Program-made: the position numbers and the translations under genes
In this document: positions 10,345 through 18,983 of the stretch, in pieces
Layout of the letters: the number at the start of each line of letters is the position of its first letter
Position numbering within the stretch: the stretch's first letter is position 1
Notes under the pieces: model-generated
The model's database searches: none
The model's input: only the letters and a program-made list of their open reading frames with translations
What the model was told of the DNA's origin: nothing
Assembly (NCBI RefSeq): GCF_024181405.1
Contig: NZ_CP051302.1
Coordinates: 1,612,001 to 1,676,000, forward strand
Length of the DNA stretch: 64,000 bases
Source: Treponema denticola
GTDB lineage: Bacteria; Spirochaetota; Spirochaetia; Treponematales; Treponemataceae
Direction: 5' to 3'

Positions 10345-11004
10345 ATGAGACATTACTTTAAAAATATATTCCGAATTAAAAGTACCTTTGCCTTGATGTT
10401 CTTGTCTTTTTTCTGTATTTTTTTATCGGTATGTAGAATTTTTATAGCAGAAAACTATTTTTTACTTTTTTTGGTCTGGAACTTATTTTTGGCCTTTGTA
10501 CCATGGCTTATCTCTTCAACGCTATACCTATCAAAAAACAATAACAAAATAATTTTTATTGTTTTTATGACTATCTGGCTTCTGTTTTTTCCCAATGCTC
10601 TTTATATTGTAACAGATTTTATCCATCTAAAAACGGCAGCTTCAACAATGCGCTGGTATGATTTAATCCTGTTGTTTTCTTACAGCTTTGCAGGTCTTTT
10701 TTACGGTTTTGTAAGTTTGGATTTTATCGAAGCCAAGATTCAAAAACTTTTTAATATAAAGTATCCGCAAATTTTTTCGATTTTTGTGATATATCTTTCA
10801 GCTTTCGGCATCTATCTGGGAAGATTTTTAAGGTGGAATTCATGGGATCTTGTAACGAATTTAAGTTCCGTTCTATCAGACCTTTTTTTGCCGATAAAAA
10901 ATCCCTTTATACATGCAAGAACATGGGCCTTTATTCTTTTACTGGGGACACTCTTTAACCTGCTTTATATATCGTACAAGAGCTTTGGCGAGAAAAAAAT
11001 TTAA
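10345..11004 (+). CDS. DUF1361 multi-pass membrane protein
   Basis: This 219-residue, strongly hydrophobic protein has about six predicted membrane segments. The DUF1361 hallmark PNALYIVTDFIHL lies near residue 90, and FGIYLGRFLRWNSWD follows a later segment. The function of the family is unknown. It starts 12 nt after a TTGGAG site that overlaps the end of the preceding terminator, so it may be expressed by read-through from the zinc-binding protein gene. Confidence 0.8.
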   Translation: MRHYFKNIFRIKSTFALMFLSFFCIFLSVCRIFIAENYFLLFLVWNLFLAFVPWLISSTLYLSKNNNKIIFIVFMTIWLLFFPNALYIVTDFIHLKTAASTMRWYDLILLFSYSFAGLFYGFVSLDFIEAKIQKLFNIKYPQIFSIFVIYLSAFGIYLGRFLRWNSWDLVTNLSSVLSDLFLPIKNPFIHARTWAFILLLGTLFNLLYISYKSFGEKKI

Positions 11005-11023
11005 ATTTTTAGGATTATTTTAC

Positions 11024-11051
11024 TTGACAATTGCAATAATTATGTTAGAAT
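11024..11051 (+). promoter_or_regulatory. Promoter of candidate small RNA
   Basis: A consensus TTGACA (11024-11029) is separated by 16 bp from TAGAAT (11046-11051). Nothing but the short RNA described next lies downstream on this strand. Confidence 0.6.
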
Positions 11052-11057
11052 TATATT

Positions 11058-11135
11058 AAGAGGGAGATGTGAGTATCCGTCTTAGGCGGTTCAAAGCACA
11101 ACTCCCATAAGGGGCATGACTTCATGCCCCTTTTT
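11058..11135 (+). ncRNA. Candidate structured small RNA (about 78 nt), class unknown
   Basis: The transcript predicted from the promoter at 11024-11051 folds into an outer stem GGGAG/CTCCC (11062-11066 with 11102-11106), an inner GUG/CAC pairing and a CCGUC-UUA-GGCGG hairpin (11077-11089). A terminator hairpin GGGGCATG-ACTT-CATGCCCC (11111-11130) with five T follows. The next gene is on the other strand, so it is not a leader of a coding region. A 13-codon ORF from GTG 11069 to TAA 11110, with three Arg and a Lys, overlaps it exactly; a micro-peptide cannot be excluded. It matches no riboswitch consensus that I know. Confidence 0.6.
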
Positions 11136-11186
11136 AGTTTTTACTAAGCCTGCCTCGGCTTAGGCCGCAATTTTTATGCCTTATTT

Positions 11187-12632
11187 CTAATTCTTTAATT
11201 CAGCCAAATAGGCCTGCAAGAACTTCCATACACGTTCTACAGAGGCAATGTCCATGTGTTCGTTAGGAGTATGAACATCATACAAATTGGGCCCGAAACT
11301 TAAAGCATCGACATTGGGAAGGGTTTTCTTTAAAAGACCGCATTCAAGCCCTGCGTGTATTGCCGTAATAACGGGTTCTTTTTTGTTAAGCTTTTTGTAA
11401 ACATTGACGGCAGCATCGCGTACAGGAGAATCGGGACTGTACTCCCAAGCGGGATACTCCGAAACCTTTTTGAATTCGGCTCCGCAGTGCTCGGCTTGGA
11501 TTCTAAGGATATCCACAATTTCATCCAAGGCACTCTTTACGCTGCTTCGTACAGAGGTTGTAAATTTGATTCTTCCATCGATTTCTTCCAAAACTCCGTT
11601 ATTTAAACTTGTTTGAACAAGGCCGGGAATTTCCATGCTCATATATTGAACACCATTGGGAATACTTGCCATAAAATCAATTAGATTTAAGGTAAGCTCT
11701 TTTGTAAACATTTGGCCTGAAGAATTCTGCGTTTCATTTGCCGTAACAGTTAAAAGTTTGTCAACGGCTCTGTATTCGCCCTTAAAATCGGCAGCAAGTT
11801 TTTCGACAATCTTCAAAACGGCTTCCTTATTTTCAACCGCTATAACAGCATGGGCATCCTTTGCAATGGCATTGTGTTTTGAACCGCCTGAAATTTCTAC
11901 TATATTGATTTTTTCGTTTTGCTTGATGTTATACAGAATTCTTCCCAAAAGTTTAATTGAGTTGGCTCTCTGCTTGTTTATCTCGATACCTGAATGTCCT
12001 CCGAGAAGACCTCCGACGGTGATTTTTAAGAATGTTCCCTTGGCCGGCTCTTTCTTTATATCGAAAAAAACATTAATATTGGATCCGCCTGCGCAGCTTA
12101 CCAAAAAGACGCCTTCTTCTTCCGAATCTATATTTAAAAGGCGTGTTCCTTGCAGATGTTCATCGGTAAGAGCCATAGCTCCGCCCATCCCCGTTTCTTC
12201 TTCAGTCGTAATCAAAACTTCGAGTGGCGGATGGGGAATATCCTTTGAGTCAAGGACGGTAAGAGCGTATGCGACTGCTATACCGTCATCTCCTCCAAGG
12301 GTTGTCTTATCGGCATAGAGCATTTCTCCCTTTACAACGAATTTAATAGGATCCTTTAAAAAATCATGGTTTGAGGAAGCATCCTTCTCACAAACCATAT
12401 CCATGTGGCCCTGAATAATAACTGTAGGAGATTTTTCATAGCCGGCAGTTCCGGGCTTCTTTATTATAACATTCATAGCCTTATCTTGATGTACTTCAAG
12501 ATTTCTATCTTTTGCAAATTTTACAAGAAAATCGCTGATAGCTCTTTCGTTTCCCGAACCTCTCGGTACCTGAGAGATTTCGTAAAACCATTTAAATACT
12601 TCCTTAGGTTCAGTGTTCTGCAATGGGTTCAT
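11187..12632 (-). CDS. pepD: Aminoacyl-histidine dipeptidase PepD (M20)
   Basis: The start at 12632 is preceded by GGAGGT 4 nt upstream; longer in-frame extensions have no such site. The 481-residue product is a two-domain M20C metallopeptidase of the PepD (Xaa-His dipeptidase, carnosinase) type. It has IIQGHMDMVCEKD (metal His and Asp), TTEEETGMGGA (general base and metal Glu), GGLLGGHSGIEINKQRAN (dimerisation-domain His) and AIHAGLECGLL near the end. It splits dipeptides in the cytoplasm, which fits an organism that ferments peptides and amino acids. It stands alone between the candidate small RNA and the ABC importer. Confidence 0.93.
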   Translation of the reverse strand: MNPLQNTEPKEVFKWFYEISQVPRGSGNERAISDFLVKFAKDRNLEVHQDKAMNVIIKKPGTAGYEKSPTVIIQGHMDMVCEKDASSNHDFLKDPIKFVVKGEMLYADKTTLGGDDGIAVAYALTVLDSKDIPHPPLEVLITTEEETGMGGAMALTDEHLQGTRLLNIDSEEEGVFLVSCAGGSNINVFFDIKKEPAKGTFLKITVGGLLGGHSGIEINKQRANSIKLLGRILYNIKQNEKINIVEISGGSKHNAIAKDAHAVIAVENKEAVLKIVEKLAADFKGEYRAVDKLLTVTANETQNSSGQMFTKELTLNLIDFMASIPNGVQYMSMEIPGLVQTSLNNGVLEEIDGRIKFTTSVRSSVKSALDEIVDILRIQAEHCGAEFKKVSEYPAWEYSPDSPVRDAAVNVYKKLNKKEPVITAIHAGLECGLLKKTLPNVDALSFGPNLYDVHTPNEHMDIASVERVWKFLQAYLAELKN

Positions 12633-12773
12633 TATTACCTCCAAATTATTTATTTTATAGACTAGTAGTATATTATAAAATATAAAAAAAAACAATCAGG
12701 ATACCGGCAACAGAACAGATAGTCTCAAAGAAATAAGCTGATAAAAAGCGGTTGACAGAAAGATTCCTCTAAG

Positions 12774-13553
12774 CTAAAAAGCTCTAAGCCATAAATTAAA
12801 AGAATCTTTCATCCATTCGGCTACATCCATCCCGTAAACGGATTGTAAAATCTCTCTATTTAAAACCTTATCTTTTTTTCCTGAGGCTTGTATTATCCCG
12901 TCTTTTAAAAAAATAAGTTTATCTGCAAATTGAAGGGCTAGGTTTATATCGTGGAAGACTCCGATGACGGCTTTAGCTTCTTTTTTACAAATCTCTTTTA
13001 AAAAAAGAATAAGCTCGGTTTGAGCCTTTAAATCCAGATGATTTGTAGGTTCATCCAGTAAGATAAGTTCGGGTTCTTGGGCAAGAGTGCGGGCCAGATA
13101 AACACGCTGAAGCTGACCGCCTGAAAGTTCATCTATTTTCTTCTCTCGCAAATTCCAAATGTCTACAGCCCTTAAACATTTTTCTACATAGGCCCTGTCT
13201 TTTTTTGAGACTGAAAGAAAAGAGCTGCCTTCTCTATGGGCATATCTTCCCATCATAACGGTATCATAGACGGAATATGAAAAATATATGGAAGAAACTT
13301 GACTTAAAACGGCTATTTTTTTTGCTATATCCTTGCGTTTGATATTTTTTAAGTTTTGACCGTTTAAAAGAATTTCACCCGAATAGCCGATAAGACCGGC
13401 AAGAGTTTTTAAGAGGGTCGTTTTTCCGCAGCCGTTAGGGCCCAAAACACAAAGGCTGTCTCCTTTTAAAACCGAAAAGGAAATATCTTTTAAAACGGGA
13501 GTCTTTGAATATCCGGCATAAACCGATTTTACATTTATTAAAGGATAGTCCAT
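12774..13553 (-). CDS. FecE/BtuD-type ABC importer ATPase
   Basis: This 259-residue ATPase has Walker A (LGPNGCGKTTLLKTLAG), a Q-loop, the signature LSGGQLQRVYLARTLAQ, Walker B (ILLDEPTNHLDL) and the switch His (GVFHDINLAL). These features place it with the iron-siderophore/cobalamin/haem importers. It is the last gene of a three-gene operon, 5 nt after the permease. Substrate is discussed under the binding protein. Confidence 0.9.
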   Translation of the reverse strand: MDYPLINVKSVYAGYSKTPVLKDISFSVLKGDSLCVLGPNGCGKTTLLKTLAGLIGYSGEILLNGQNLKNIKRKDIAKKIAVLSQVSSIYFSYSVYDTVMMGRYAHREGSSFLSVSKKDRAYVEKCLRAVDIWNLREKKIDELSGGQLQRVYLARTLAQEPELILLDEPTNHLDLKAQTELILFLKEICKKEAKAVIGVFHDINLALQFADKLIFLKDGIIQASGKKDKVLNREILQSVYGMDVAEWMKDSFNLWLRAF

Positions 13554-13558
13554 AAAAG

Positions 13559-14578
13559 TTAAGCCCTCCTCCGTCCCTTAAAATAGACATAGCAAAAAAA
13601 CGGGGCACCTGCGAGGGCAGTGATTGCACCCACCGGAAGCTCTTGGGGGGATAAAATAGTTCTTGCCGTCATATCGCATAGAACCATCGCAGTGCCTCCT
13701 ATACAAAAGGACAAGGGGATCACTATCTTATGTCTTGCACCAACGAGCTTACGCACAATATGAGGAGAAATCAAATCGATAAAACCGATTATGCCTACAA
13801 ATGAAATTACTGTTCCCGTAAGGGCTGAGGCTAAAAACAAAAGAATCCATTTAACTTTTTTTGTATCTACTCCCATAGTCTTAGCCTGCTCCTCGCCGAA
13901 GGTAAGCAAATCCATCTCGTGTGAAAGACTTGTAAGAATCAAGGTTGCGGCAGCACAGATAGGCAATAACACGTTAAAGTTTTTTATATTTTGACTTGCA
14001 AAGCTTCCCATCTGCCAAAATATCAGGCGGGCCATTCCGTCCCTGTTAAGGGCGATTATGATGGTTATAATTCCGTTTATAAAAAGAGAAAAAACTATAC
14101 CTGTTAAAATAATCGTCGAGTTTTCAAAATTCCTATCAACCAAGGCCGCAACTTTAACCGAGGCATAAACTGTAAGAAGACCTGCAAGAGTTCCTGCAAG
14201 AGGAAGAGTAAAAGCGGGTATTAAAGGAAGAGTGAATCCTGTTAAAATTACCAGAGCCGCTCCTAAGGCGGCGCCGGATGAAACACCCATTGTATAAGAA
14301 GAAGCCAGAGGGTTCTTTAAGATGCTTTGCATTACGGCCCCGCTTACGGCAAGGGAACCGCCTGCCAAAAAAGCGACCAGAACCCTAGGCAGTCTCACAT
14401 TCCAAACTATTGCAACAAAGGTCGATTCAATACATGAAATTTCTTTTTGAGTTATTTTTGAAAATATGATTTTGATAATATCTTGGGGCGGAACAAAGAC
14501 AGAACCTATTCCTATCCCCAAGATTAGAACAAGGATGCAGGCAGCAATCGAGCCTGCAAGCTTGAATTGAAGTTTCAT
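13559..14578 (-). CDS. FecCD/BtuC-type ABC importer permease
   Basis: This 339-residue, roughly ten-segment membrane protein shows FecCD landmarks: RLPRVLVAFLAGGSLAVSGAVMQ near residue 60, NPLASSYTMGVSSGAALGAA, and the ATPase-coupling GIIGFIDLISPHIVRKLVG with LPVGAITALAGAPFF at the end. Its ATG overlaps the stop codon of the binding-protein gene (TAATG), which means tight translational coupling. It forms the membrane channel of the importer. Confidence 0.92.
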   Translation of the reverse strand: MKLQFKLAGSIAACILVLILGIGIGSVFVPPQDIIKIIFSKITQKEISCIESTFVAIVWNVRLPRVLVAFLAGGSLAVSGAVMQSILKNPLASSYTMGVSSGAALGAALVILTGFTLPLIPAFTLPLAGTLAGLLTVYASVKVAALVDRNFENSTIILTGIVFSLFINGIITIIIALNRDGMARLIFWQMGSFASQNIKNFNVLLPICAAATLILTSLSHEMDLLTFGEEQAKTMGVDTKKVKWILLFLASALTGTVISFVGIIGFIDLISPHIVRKLVGARHKIVIPLSFCIGGTAMVLCDMTARTILSPQELPVGAITALAGAPFFCYVYFKGRRRA

Positions 14579-15513
14579 TATTTATAGATTTCGGGATAGA
14601 CGGCTTTAGCCATTTCTTTTAAGGCCTTTATAATGTTATGGTTAGGTCTTGAAGAAGAATTTGTATCAATACCGAAAACCTTTTTGCCCTTTACAGCTTT
14701 AAGAGAAGCCCAGCCTGATCTGGCCATTATTTCATCAATCGGATTAGGTATATAATTTACATTGGTCAAAATTACATCAGGATCCTTAGCCAAAACCATT
14801 TCATCGGAAACTGATACCCACTTTTGTTGATCGGCAAGAATATTTTGAGCTCCGATAATTTCTATCATCTCATTGATAAAGGTTCCTGTTCCCAAACTGT
14901 ACATATAAGGTGCGGCCCCTATTTCAAAGTAAACGGTTTTCTTTTTATCTTGAGCAATAGAAGCACCCTTTTTTCGTACAGCTTCTATTTCCTTTTTCAT
15001 GTTTGCAATAATTTTTGCTCCGTTTCCTTCCTGTTTTACGACGGCAGCTATGTATGCAATATCAAGATAAATGGCCTCGATACTCGAAGATGAAGGAATG
15101 TTGACAACACAGATACCGGCATCAATTAAGGGAGAAAAAGGAGTGTTACCTTTTGCATTCGACATCCCTGAGATAAAAACTACATCCGGTTTTAGGGCAA
15201 TCAGTTTTTCTGCATCGGGCTTCATCATATCAAAATACGGAATATTCTGTTTTAAAAGCCCATCCTTTTGGGTATTGGTATCGGCAGCAATAATCTTGTC
15301 GGCTACACCTAAATCAATAAGGATTTCCGTAGTAGACGGAGCCATCGAAACAATTCTTTCCACCTTTGCAGGTAAGGTAATCGGAGCACCTGCCCTATCC
15401 ATCGTTAAATCAATCGAGGGAAGGCTTGCTTCTTTTGCTCCTCCTGCAAAAACCATGGTGCCTGCAGCCAAAAGCATGGCCAGCACAAAGAAAATTTTCT
15501 TAAAATTCTTCAT
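14578..15513 (-). CDS. BtuF/FecB-type periplasmic binding protein
   Basis: This 311-residue protein has a Sec signal peptide cleaved around FAGGAKE and the class III binding-protein pattern: RIVSMAPSTTEILIDLGVADKI, LIALKPDVVFI and DVILTNVNYIPNP. The RIVSMAPSTTEIL start is common in cobalamin-binding BtuF proteins but also occurs in iron and haem receptors. The operon follows methylaspartate ammonia-lyase and the cobalamin-dependent glutamate mutase E subunit on the same strand, so import of cobalamin is a reasonable inference, though a haem or iron substrate cannot be ruled out. No cobalamin riboswitch is recognisable upstream. AGGAG precedes the start. Confidence 0.85.
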   Translation of the reverse strand: MKNFKKIFFVLAMLLAAGTMVFAGGAKEASLPSIDLTMDRAGAPITLPAKVERIVSMAPSTTEILIDLGVADKIIAADTNTQKDGLLKQNIPYFDMMKPDAEKLIALKPDVVFISGMSNAKGNTPFSPLIDAGICVVNIPSSSSIEAIYLDIAYIAAVVKQEGNGAKIIANMKKEIEAVRKKGASIAQDKKKTVYFEIGAAPYMYSLGTGTFINEMIEIIGAQNILADQQKWVSVSDEMVLAKDPDVILTNVNYIPNPIDEIMARSGWASLKAVKGKKVFGIDTNSSSRPNHNIIKALKEMAKAVYPEIYK

Positions 15514-15554
15514 AAACCTACTCCTTAAAAAAGTTTTTGAAGGATTATCAAATC

Positions 15555-15598
15555 CTGAAAAAAGTTTTTAAGTGTGTACAGCAAAGCACACACTTAAG
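15555..15598. repeat. Intergenic hairpin repeat, copy A
   Basis: It begins with GAAAAAAGTTTTT and continues into a perfect 10-bp inverted repeat (TTAAGTGTGT at 15568-15577 with ACACACTTAA at 15588-15597) around the loop ACAGCAAAGC. A related unit lies 1.3 kb away at 16901. It separates methylaspartate ammonia-lyase from the importer operon and could act as a weak terminator or attenuator. The short GAAAAAAGTTTT unit recurs at 15609. Confidence 0.6.
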
Positions 15599-15618
15599 AC
15601 AATACTCTGAAAAAAGTT

Positions 15619-16857
15619 TTACTTCCTATTGGCTAAGGCAACAATTCTGTTCATCTCGTTATTGATGATCATGTAGCCTTCGTCAACGCCCATACCGGGT
15701 TTTGCAAGCTGCTGGGCGGCTCCGGCGGCAACGGAACAGTTTACGATAACCTCAGCCGAGCGGTTGGTTTCGTTACAAGTTCCTCCGCAATAAGCGCCTA
15801 CACCCTTTTCTTTGCAGTAAAGGATAGCTTCGATCGTGTTGTTGATTCCGCCAAGGTCGGGGGTTTTAATCTGAATCATGTGGCCTGCACGGTTATCGGC
15901 AAAGTACTGAATGTCTTCGAGGGTATTGCACCATTCATCGGCAACAAGCTCTACCTTTACGCCGTTATCGTCAAGGCTCTTTGTGAGGGCTGCAAGTACC
16001 TGCATTTGCTTTTCTCTGTCGCCCATGTCCATCGGACCTTCGATTCTAAGTTTAAAAGGAGCTGCTGCTGATTCCAGCGTTTTAAGATAGGCTGTCATCT
16101 TGGGAACATCGTTATTTGTAAAGTCTCCGATTGTGCCGTATACGTCAATATGGAAAATAGGATTGTAGTTTTTACAAGTTCTCATGGTTTCGACCCTGTT
16201 TTTAAGCCACTTAACATATTCTAAAAGCTTTTCGCCGTTTTTACCGGTTTTTTCTTCAACATTGTTAAAAAGACCGTGGGGGAGAACTTCAGCCTGCTTT
16301 ATAATCATTTTATCGGCATTTAAGTAGCGGTCATCGCCTGACTGAGTAAATATCGGAATTCTCTTTATTTGGCAGCCTGTTTTGTATTCTTTTACAACAA
16401 CTTCGGCCATCGTTATGTGCTGGGACTTTGCAACGGCATCAAGAATAGCTTGAGATATGCCGTAGCGTAAAGCTGTGTGCATTCTTTTTCCGTTTACCTT
16501 GTGCTCCTCAAATGTCTTAGCCATTTCCCTAAAGTTTGTAATTTCTTTTCCTACAAAGAGGGGCTTTATATCCTTTTCAATTACGGGAATAAAGTCCTTT
16601 GCCAAAAAGAGTGGATCACGTCCGCCGGCTCCGGAATACTGTACTGCAGCACAGTCTCCGTATGCAACCTGTCCGTCTTCGAGAATAAACATAACGGAAA
16701 TAGCTTCGCCTGCCTGTCTGATTGAGGTAAAGCCTTCGGTTACGGGTTTCCCCGTATAAAAAAATCCGTCATGACCTGCACCCATCTTGATAGCCTTTTG
16801 GTCATCAAAATAGAAACCTGTTTTGCCTTCTGCGCAAATAACATCAACAATTTTCAT
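15619..16857 (-). CDS. mal: Methylaspartate ammonia-lyase
   Basis: This 412-residue enolase-superfamily enzyme converts (2S,3S)-3-methylaspartate to mesaconate and ammonia, the second step of the methylaspartate route of glutamate fermentation. It shows KVELVADEWCNTLEDIQYF with the metal-binding Asp, HMIQIKTPDLGGINNTIEAI with the catalytic Lys, and GAYCGGTCNETNRSAEV. The length equals that of the Clostridium enzyme. It lies 96 nt downstream of the glutamate mutase E gene on the same strand, so the two first pathway steps are encoded together. AGGAG precedes the ATG. Confidence 0.95.
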   Translation of the reverse strand: MKIVDVICAEGKTGFYFDDQKAIKMGAGHDGFFYTGKPVTEGFTSIRQAGEAISVMFILEDGQVAYGDCAAVQYSGAGGRDPLFLAKDFIPVIEKDIKPLFVGKEITNFREMAKTFEEHKVNGKRMHTALRYGISQAILDAVAKSQHITMAEVVVKEYKTGCQIKRIPIFTQSGDDRYLNADKMIIKQAEVLPHGLFNNVEEKTGKNGEKLLEYVKWLKNRVETMRTCKNYNPIFHIDVYGTIGDFTNNDVPKMTAYLKTLESAAAPFKLRIEGPMDMGDREKQMQVLAALTKSLDDNGVKVELVADEWCNTLEDIQYFADNRAGHMIQIKTPDLGGINNTIEAILYCKEKGVGAYCGGTCNETNRSAEVIVNCSVAAGAAQQLAKPGMGVDEGYMIINNEMNRIVALANRK

Positions 16858-16900
16858 CTTCTTCTCCTATAAAAATTTTTTGCATGAAACATCAGTTTCC

Positions 16901-16942
16901 GAAAAAAGTTTTTTCAAGTGTGTGCTGCAAAGCGCACATATA
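16901..16942. repeat. Intergenic hairpin repeat, copy B
   Basis: This unit shares GAAAAAAGTTTTT, then AAGTGTGTGCTGCAAAGCGCACA, with copy A at 15555, differing at a few bases; the hairpin here is GTGTGTGC / GCGCACA around TGCAAA. It fills the gap between glutamate mutase E and methylaspartate ammonia-lyase. Its placement in two successive gaps of the same operon is notable. Confidence 0.55.
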
Positions 16943-16953
16943 CAATAAGAATT

Positions 16954-18411
16954 TTATCGTTTAGCCGGTCTTCCTACAAGAACACCGGAACTTACGGCAT
17001 AAACATCATCAACCGACATTTGGAAATCAACCTCCCTCTTATCTGCCTTGGCCCTCTCTTCAAGTTTTCCCCTGTTAAAGTCAAGAATGTCCTTTGTAAA
17101 GGGCAGATTTCCCGGCATCAGATAGCGGATACATCCGTCATTGTCTCTGGCAGGCATTACCTTTCCGGCATTGTACTGGGAGGGGGCAAAGGGAATGTCG
17201 ATTACTCCGGCTTCAAAGGCCTTGATAGTGCCTTCAACCAAATCACCGCCTCCTATCTCATAGACTCTGTCCATAATACACTTTGTTTCTGCCTTGATAA
17301 GCTCAATTTCCTGGGCGAGTATTCTTGAATCGGGATAACGCTGTCCCTTCAAAAGGTTTAGAACCATTTTGGTAGCCTTGATGCCTCCTGCGTTTGCTTC
17401 TTTGGTAGGAATACCGAAAGCTTCATGCGGAGTTTTAACGATTACCTTTGTAGCTCCGGAAAGAGCAGCTGTGGTACTTCCCAAGGAGATAAGACCATAG
17501 GCTCTGGACTCATCGGCAGGGAAGCCTCCCATCCATTGATGGAAAACCGTGGTGATGCACATATCCTTGTAGCCGAACTTTTTCATATAGTCCTTTGTAA
17601 TTTCTCTTAAAGAAATAACGGCTGCAACATCCTGTGTCATATTTCCGCACATACCGTAACCTACGGTAATGCTCTTTACACCCTGCTCAGCGGCCAGTAG
17701 GGCTTCGATAACGCCTACTGCAATAGCAACAGAAGGCGGAACGAGGGTTCCTGTAAGGGGACCGAAAGGTTCTCTGTTAAGGTGGACTCCGTTTTCTTCA
17801 TAAAATCCTACGAGGCGGTCGGCATATTGCCAACACATTATACTGTGTTCAATTGAAACGGCCTTTGCATAGGGAACATTGTAGCTTATACCTCCGCCTT
17901 CGTTAGAGGTATAACCTCCGGCATGAATGATCTCTGAAAGAAGACGGGCATCGGGGGTTCCGTGTCTTGCCTGTAAGGGAAGATTTACGGCTTCCAAAAC
18001 CTGACGGCAGGGGCCTACACCCCAGTTTACGGCAGGGAAACCGTTCATAAGAGAGCGGCCTGCCTTTTTTGAAGCTTCAATACCGGCTTCACCCTCTTCA
18101 TATCGGTTTTGACGCGTATAAGCGTCAATTGTGCTGGGCAAAAAGTCGGCGCCTCCTTCATCCTGTAAAAACTGCAATAGATTAATGTGTTCATCCAACA
18201 GGGGAACACCGGCACGAGGCTGGGCCGTAGTTATACCTTCTTTGTCCGCTTGTTCAAGTTTGATTGCAAAGTTTTTTTCAGGCGGGATCTTCTTTAAATA
18301 ATCGATAGACTCTTTTAAGTCAACATCCTTTCCCGTGGGCCATGTTTGGAGAATTTCTTCTCGCATCTCCATAAACTCCCCTTCGGGTATTTTTTTATTT
18401 TTCCATCTCAT
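16954..18411 (-). CDS. mutE: Glutamate mutase (methylaspartate mutase) E subunit
   Basis: This 485-residue protein matches the large (epsilon) subunit of the adenosylcobalamin-dependent glutamate mutase, which turns L-glutamate into 3-methylaspartate. Conserved stretches include the [14 protein letters not shown] segment, [46 protein letters not shown] and [18 protein letters not shown], spanning the TIM-barrel substrate site. Length and N-terminus agree with the clostridial protein, and AGGAG precedes the ATG. The small cobalamin-binding subunit (MutS/GlmS) and the MutL protein that usually precede it are not in this window. Confidence 0.96.
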   Translation of the reverse strand: MRWKNKKIPEGEFMEMREEILQTWPTGKDVDLKESIDYLKKIPPEKNFAIKLEQADKEGITTAQPRAGVPLLDEHINLLQFLQDEGGADFLPSTIDAYTRQNRYEEGEAGIEASKKAGRSLMNGFPAVNWGVGPCRQVLEAVNLPLQARHGTPDARLLSEIIHAGGYTSNEGGGISYNVPYAKAVSIEHSIMCWQYADRLVGFYEENGVHLNREPFGPLTGTLVPPSVAIAVGVIEALLAAEQGVKSITVGYGMCGNMTQDVAAVISLREITKDYMKKFGYKDMCITTVFHQWMGGFPADESRAYGLISLGSTTAALSGATKVIVKTPHEAFGIPTKEANAGGIKATKMVLNLLKGQRYPDSRILAQEIELIKAETKCIMDRVYEIGGGDLVEGTIKAFEAGVIDIPFAPSQYNAGKVMPARDNDGCIRYLMPGNLPFTKDILDFNRGKLEERAKADKREVDFQMSVDDVYAVSSGVLVGRPAKR

Positions 18412-18438
18412 ACTCTTGCTCCTAAAGTATAGTGCCCC

Positions 18439-18467
18439 ATTGTATCACAAGGATGATATAGCTTCAA
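18439..18467 (-). promoter_or_regulatory. Promoter of the glutamate mutase operon
   Basis: On the complement TTGAAG (18462-18467) and TACAAT (18439-18444) are 17 bp apart, giving a leader of about 20 nt with AGGAG. It shows that mutE starts its own transcript here, with no mutS upstream in the same operon. Confidence 0.55.
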
Positions 18468-18496
18468 GAGGGAATACGGTTTTTATTGATTACCAA

Positions 18497-18800
18497 TTAA
18501 TTAATCGCTTCTACTTCTTCTTTTGTGAGACCGGTGACTTGCATTATTTTTTTTACAGAATCACCGAGCTGTTTTAATATCTTTGCCGTTTCAAGGGCTT
18601 TTTGGTAAGCCCCTTTATCAAGACCTTCTTGATAACCCACATGTTTCCAAGAGGCCTTGTCATGTTCGTATTTCATGCGGTTTTCATAGAGCCATTTTTC
18701 TTTTGGACTCATTTCCATTAACTCAATAGTGGAATTTGCCTTCCGCATCATAGGGGATTCTTGTGCCAGCATATTACGTACCTCCTCATCATCAGTTAGG
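18497..18800 (-). pseudogene. Rpn-family (PD-(D/E)XK) nuclease/transposase remnant, 5'-truncated
   Basis: The sequence matches only the C-terminal third of the intact Rpn-type protein at 56325-57191: MLAQES-MMRKANxTI, MEMSPKEKWLYENRMKYEHDKAS and the terminal GLTKEEVEAI are shared. Similarity on the complement continues upstream of the first ATG (18772) for about nine codons (LTDDEEVRN) and then stops near 18800. The catalytic PD-(D/E)XK part is absent. An ORF of 91 codons remains and could be translated, but it should have no nuclease activity. Confidence 0.8.
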
Positions 18801-18874
18801 GGAAGAAAGACAACCCGACAGAACAGGTTTTCTTTCCTCCCCTATAACCTCTCCTATCTTCAAAAGAACCGCTT

Positions 18875-18893
18875 AGGGGCTCCGCCCCTAAGA
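18875..18893. repeat. GC-rich palindrome beside the Rpn remnant
   Basis: TTAGGGGC-TCC-GCCCCTAA is a perfect 8-bp stem with a 3-nt loop in an otherwise AT-rich 180-bp gap (18801-18983) in which I see no gene. It may be a leftover boundary or terminator of the decayed element. Confidence 0.5.
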
Positions 18894-18983
18894 ACCCGCA
18901 TTGTTATCAAATTTTTAGTTTAATCTTTAGTTGAGATTGTGAACAGAGGGATGTCAAATCTCATTTTTTCAACTTTTTCACTT

